A DNA stretch of 5,476 nt from contig JBDSEG010000048.1 of NCBI GenBank assembly GCA_039920165.1, positions 1-5,476 on the forward strand. Direction: 5' to 3'. The stretch comes from JBDSEG01 sp039920165 (GTDB taxonomy: Bacteria; Pseudomonadota; Gammaproteobacteria; Burkholderiales; Burkholderiaceae_C). The notes under the pieces were generated by a model that was given only the letters and a program-made list of their open reading frames with translations, ran no database searches and was not told where the DNA came from. The position numbers and the translations under genes were made by a program. This document shows positions 4,650 to 5,476 of the stretch, piece after piece (position 1 is the first letter of the stretch; each line of letters opens with the position of its first letter).

Positions 4650-5476
4650 AGGCGTTGCCGACGAGCGCCAAGAAGGTCTTCGTCAAGACCTTCGGCTGCC
4701 AGATGAACGAGTACGACTCGGACAAGATGGTCGACGTGCTCCATGCCGCCGAAGGGTACGAGCGAACGCTCGACGTGAACGATGCCGACCTGGTGCTCTT
4801 CAACACCTGCTCGGTGCGCGAGAAGGCGCAGGAAAAGGTCTTCAGCGATCTCGGTCGCGTCAAGCACCTGAAGGCCCGTGGCGTGCTGATCGGCGTGGGC
4901 GGCTGCGTGGCGAGCCAGGAAGGCGCCGCGCTGATCGATCGCGCACCGTATGTCGACCTGGTATTCGGCCCGCAGACGCTGCACCGCCTACCGCAGATGC
5001 TCGCGCGCCGCCACGAAGAGCAGCGCCCGCAGGTCGATATCAGCTTTCCCGAGATCGAGAAGTTCGACCACCTGCCGCCGGCGCGAGTGCAGGGCGTGAG
5101 CGCCTTCGTCTCGATCATGGAAGGCTGCTCCAAATACTGCAGCTACTGCGTCGTGCCCTATACCCGCGGCGAAGAGGTCTCGCGTCCCTTCGACTCGGTG
5201 CTCGAGGAGATCGGCGGTCTCGCGCGCCAGGGCGTGAAGGAAGTGACGCTGCTCGGACAGAACGTCAACGCCTACCGCGACGACCGCGACGGCACGGACG
5301 GTGCTGATTTCGCCCTGCTGCTCGAACACGTGGCACGCATCCCCGGCATCGCGCGCATCCGCTATACGACGAGCCACCCGAACGAATTCACGCAGCGCCT
5401 GATCGACGTCTATGCACGCGTGCCGCAGCTCGCGAACCACCTGCACCTGCCGGTGCAGCACGGCAGCGACCGCATC
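4646..5476 (+). CDS. miaB: tRNA-2-methylthio-N6-dimethylallyladenosine synthase MiaB (3' end outside window)
   Basis: The first 277 residues of MiaB, the radical SAM enzyme that adds a methylthio group to i6A37 of tRNAs reading UNN codons, making ms2i6A and improving decoding. The N-terminal methylthiotransferase domain shows KTFGCQMNEYDSDKM (14-28), NTCSVREKAQEK (53-64) and GGCVASQEG (85-93), giving the three Cys ligands (18, 55, 87) of the auxiliary [4Fe-4S] cluster. The radical SAM triad is in EGCSKYCSYCVVPYTRGEE (159-177), Cys 161, 165 and 168. LGQNVNAY (203-210), TTSHPNEF (241-248) and HLHLPVQHGSDRI (265-277) are standard MiaB segments. The C-terminal part, including the TRAM domain, lies beyond the window. 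GTG 4646 was chosen because it places KKVFVKTFGCQ near the N-terminus as in relatives and gives a GTGA overlap with the upstream gene. In-frame ATGs at 4577 and 4607 would add 23 and 13 residues and overlap that gene further; no good ribosome binding site settles it. Confidence 0.96.
   Translation, partial: MKALPTSAKKVFVKTFGCQMNEYDSDKMVDVLHAAEGYERTLDVNDADLVLFNTCSVREKAQEKVFSDLGRVKHLKARGVLIGVGGCVASQEGAALIDRAPYVDLVFGPQTLHRLPQMLARRHEEQRPQVDISFPEIEKFDHLPPARVQGVSAFVSIMEGCSKYCSYCVVPYTRGEEVSRPFDSVLEEIGGLARQGVKEVTLLGQNVNAYRDDRDGTDGADFALLLEHVARIPGIARIRYTTSHPNEFTQRLIDVYARVPQLANHLHLPVQHGSDRI

Noticed and set aside
1..5476. CRISPR array, insertion sequence, tRNA gene or a new multi-gene defence-type system.
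   Set aside because: No regularly spaced repeats, terminal inverted repeats, transposase or cloverleaf-like sequence was seen. Apart from the toxin-antitoxin pair, neighbouring genes are functionally unrelated or unassigned.

Overview
This window is chromosomal DNA from a GC-rich Gram-negative bacterium, most likely a betaproteobacterium of the order Burkholderiales. The evidence is a GC-rich codon pattern, a MiaB N-terminus of betaproteobacterial type, a PilE-like pilin and a lipoprotein whose lipid-attachment Cys is followed by a run of glycines. The organism call is an inference from protein character, not from a marker gene comparison.

Layout, left to right. The left edge holds the 5' part of a type IV pilin gene on the minus strand, running off the window. 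Next, also on the minus strand, is a two-gene type II toxin-antitoxin operon: an antitoxin of the putative addiction module component family and a RelE/ParE-family toxin, with a 4-base ATGA overlap. Three AGGGTC half-sites surround the likely promoter of this operon. On the plus strand follow an unidentified two-helix inner-membrane protein, a strong intrinsic terminator, and a complete Ldh_2-family (malate/L-lactate/ureidoglycolate-type) oxidoreductase that closely resembles hydroxycarboxylate dehydrogenase B (HcxB/YbiC). Converging on it with an 8-base gap is a minus-strand lipoprotein gene of unknown function. A divergent intergenic region of about 320 bases with two short palindromes leads to a small exported protein. 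The stop codon of that gene overlaps the GTG start of miaB, the tRNA methylthiotransferase gene, which runs off the right edge.

The genes do not form one pathway. Three relationships are supported: the toxin and antitoxin are co-transcribed and should autoregulate; the exported protein and miaB are probably translationally coupled; the remaining genes are independent units. I see no CRISPR array, insertion sequence, tRNA, rRNA or phage module, and no convincing sign of a new multi-gene system. The items most worth a second look are the half-site arrangement at the toxin-antitoxin promoter, the orphan lipoprotein with a G-quadruplex-type motif under its proline-rich linker, and the coupling of an uncharacterised exported protein to miaB.
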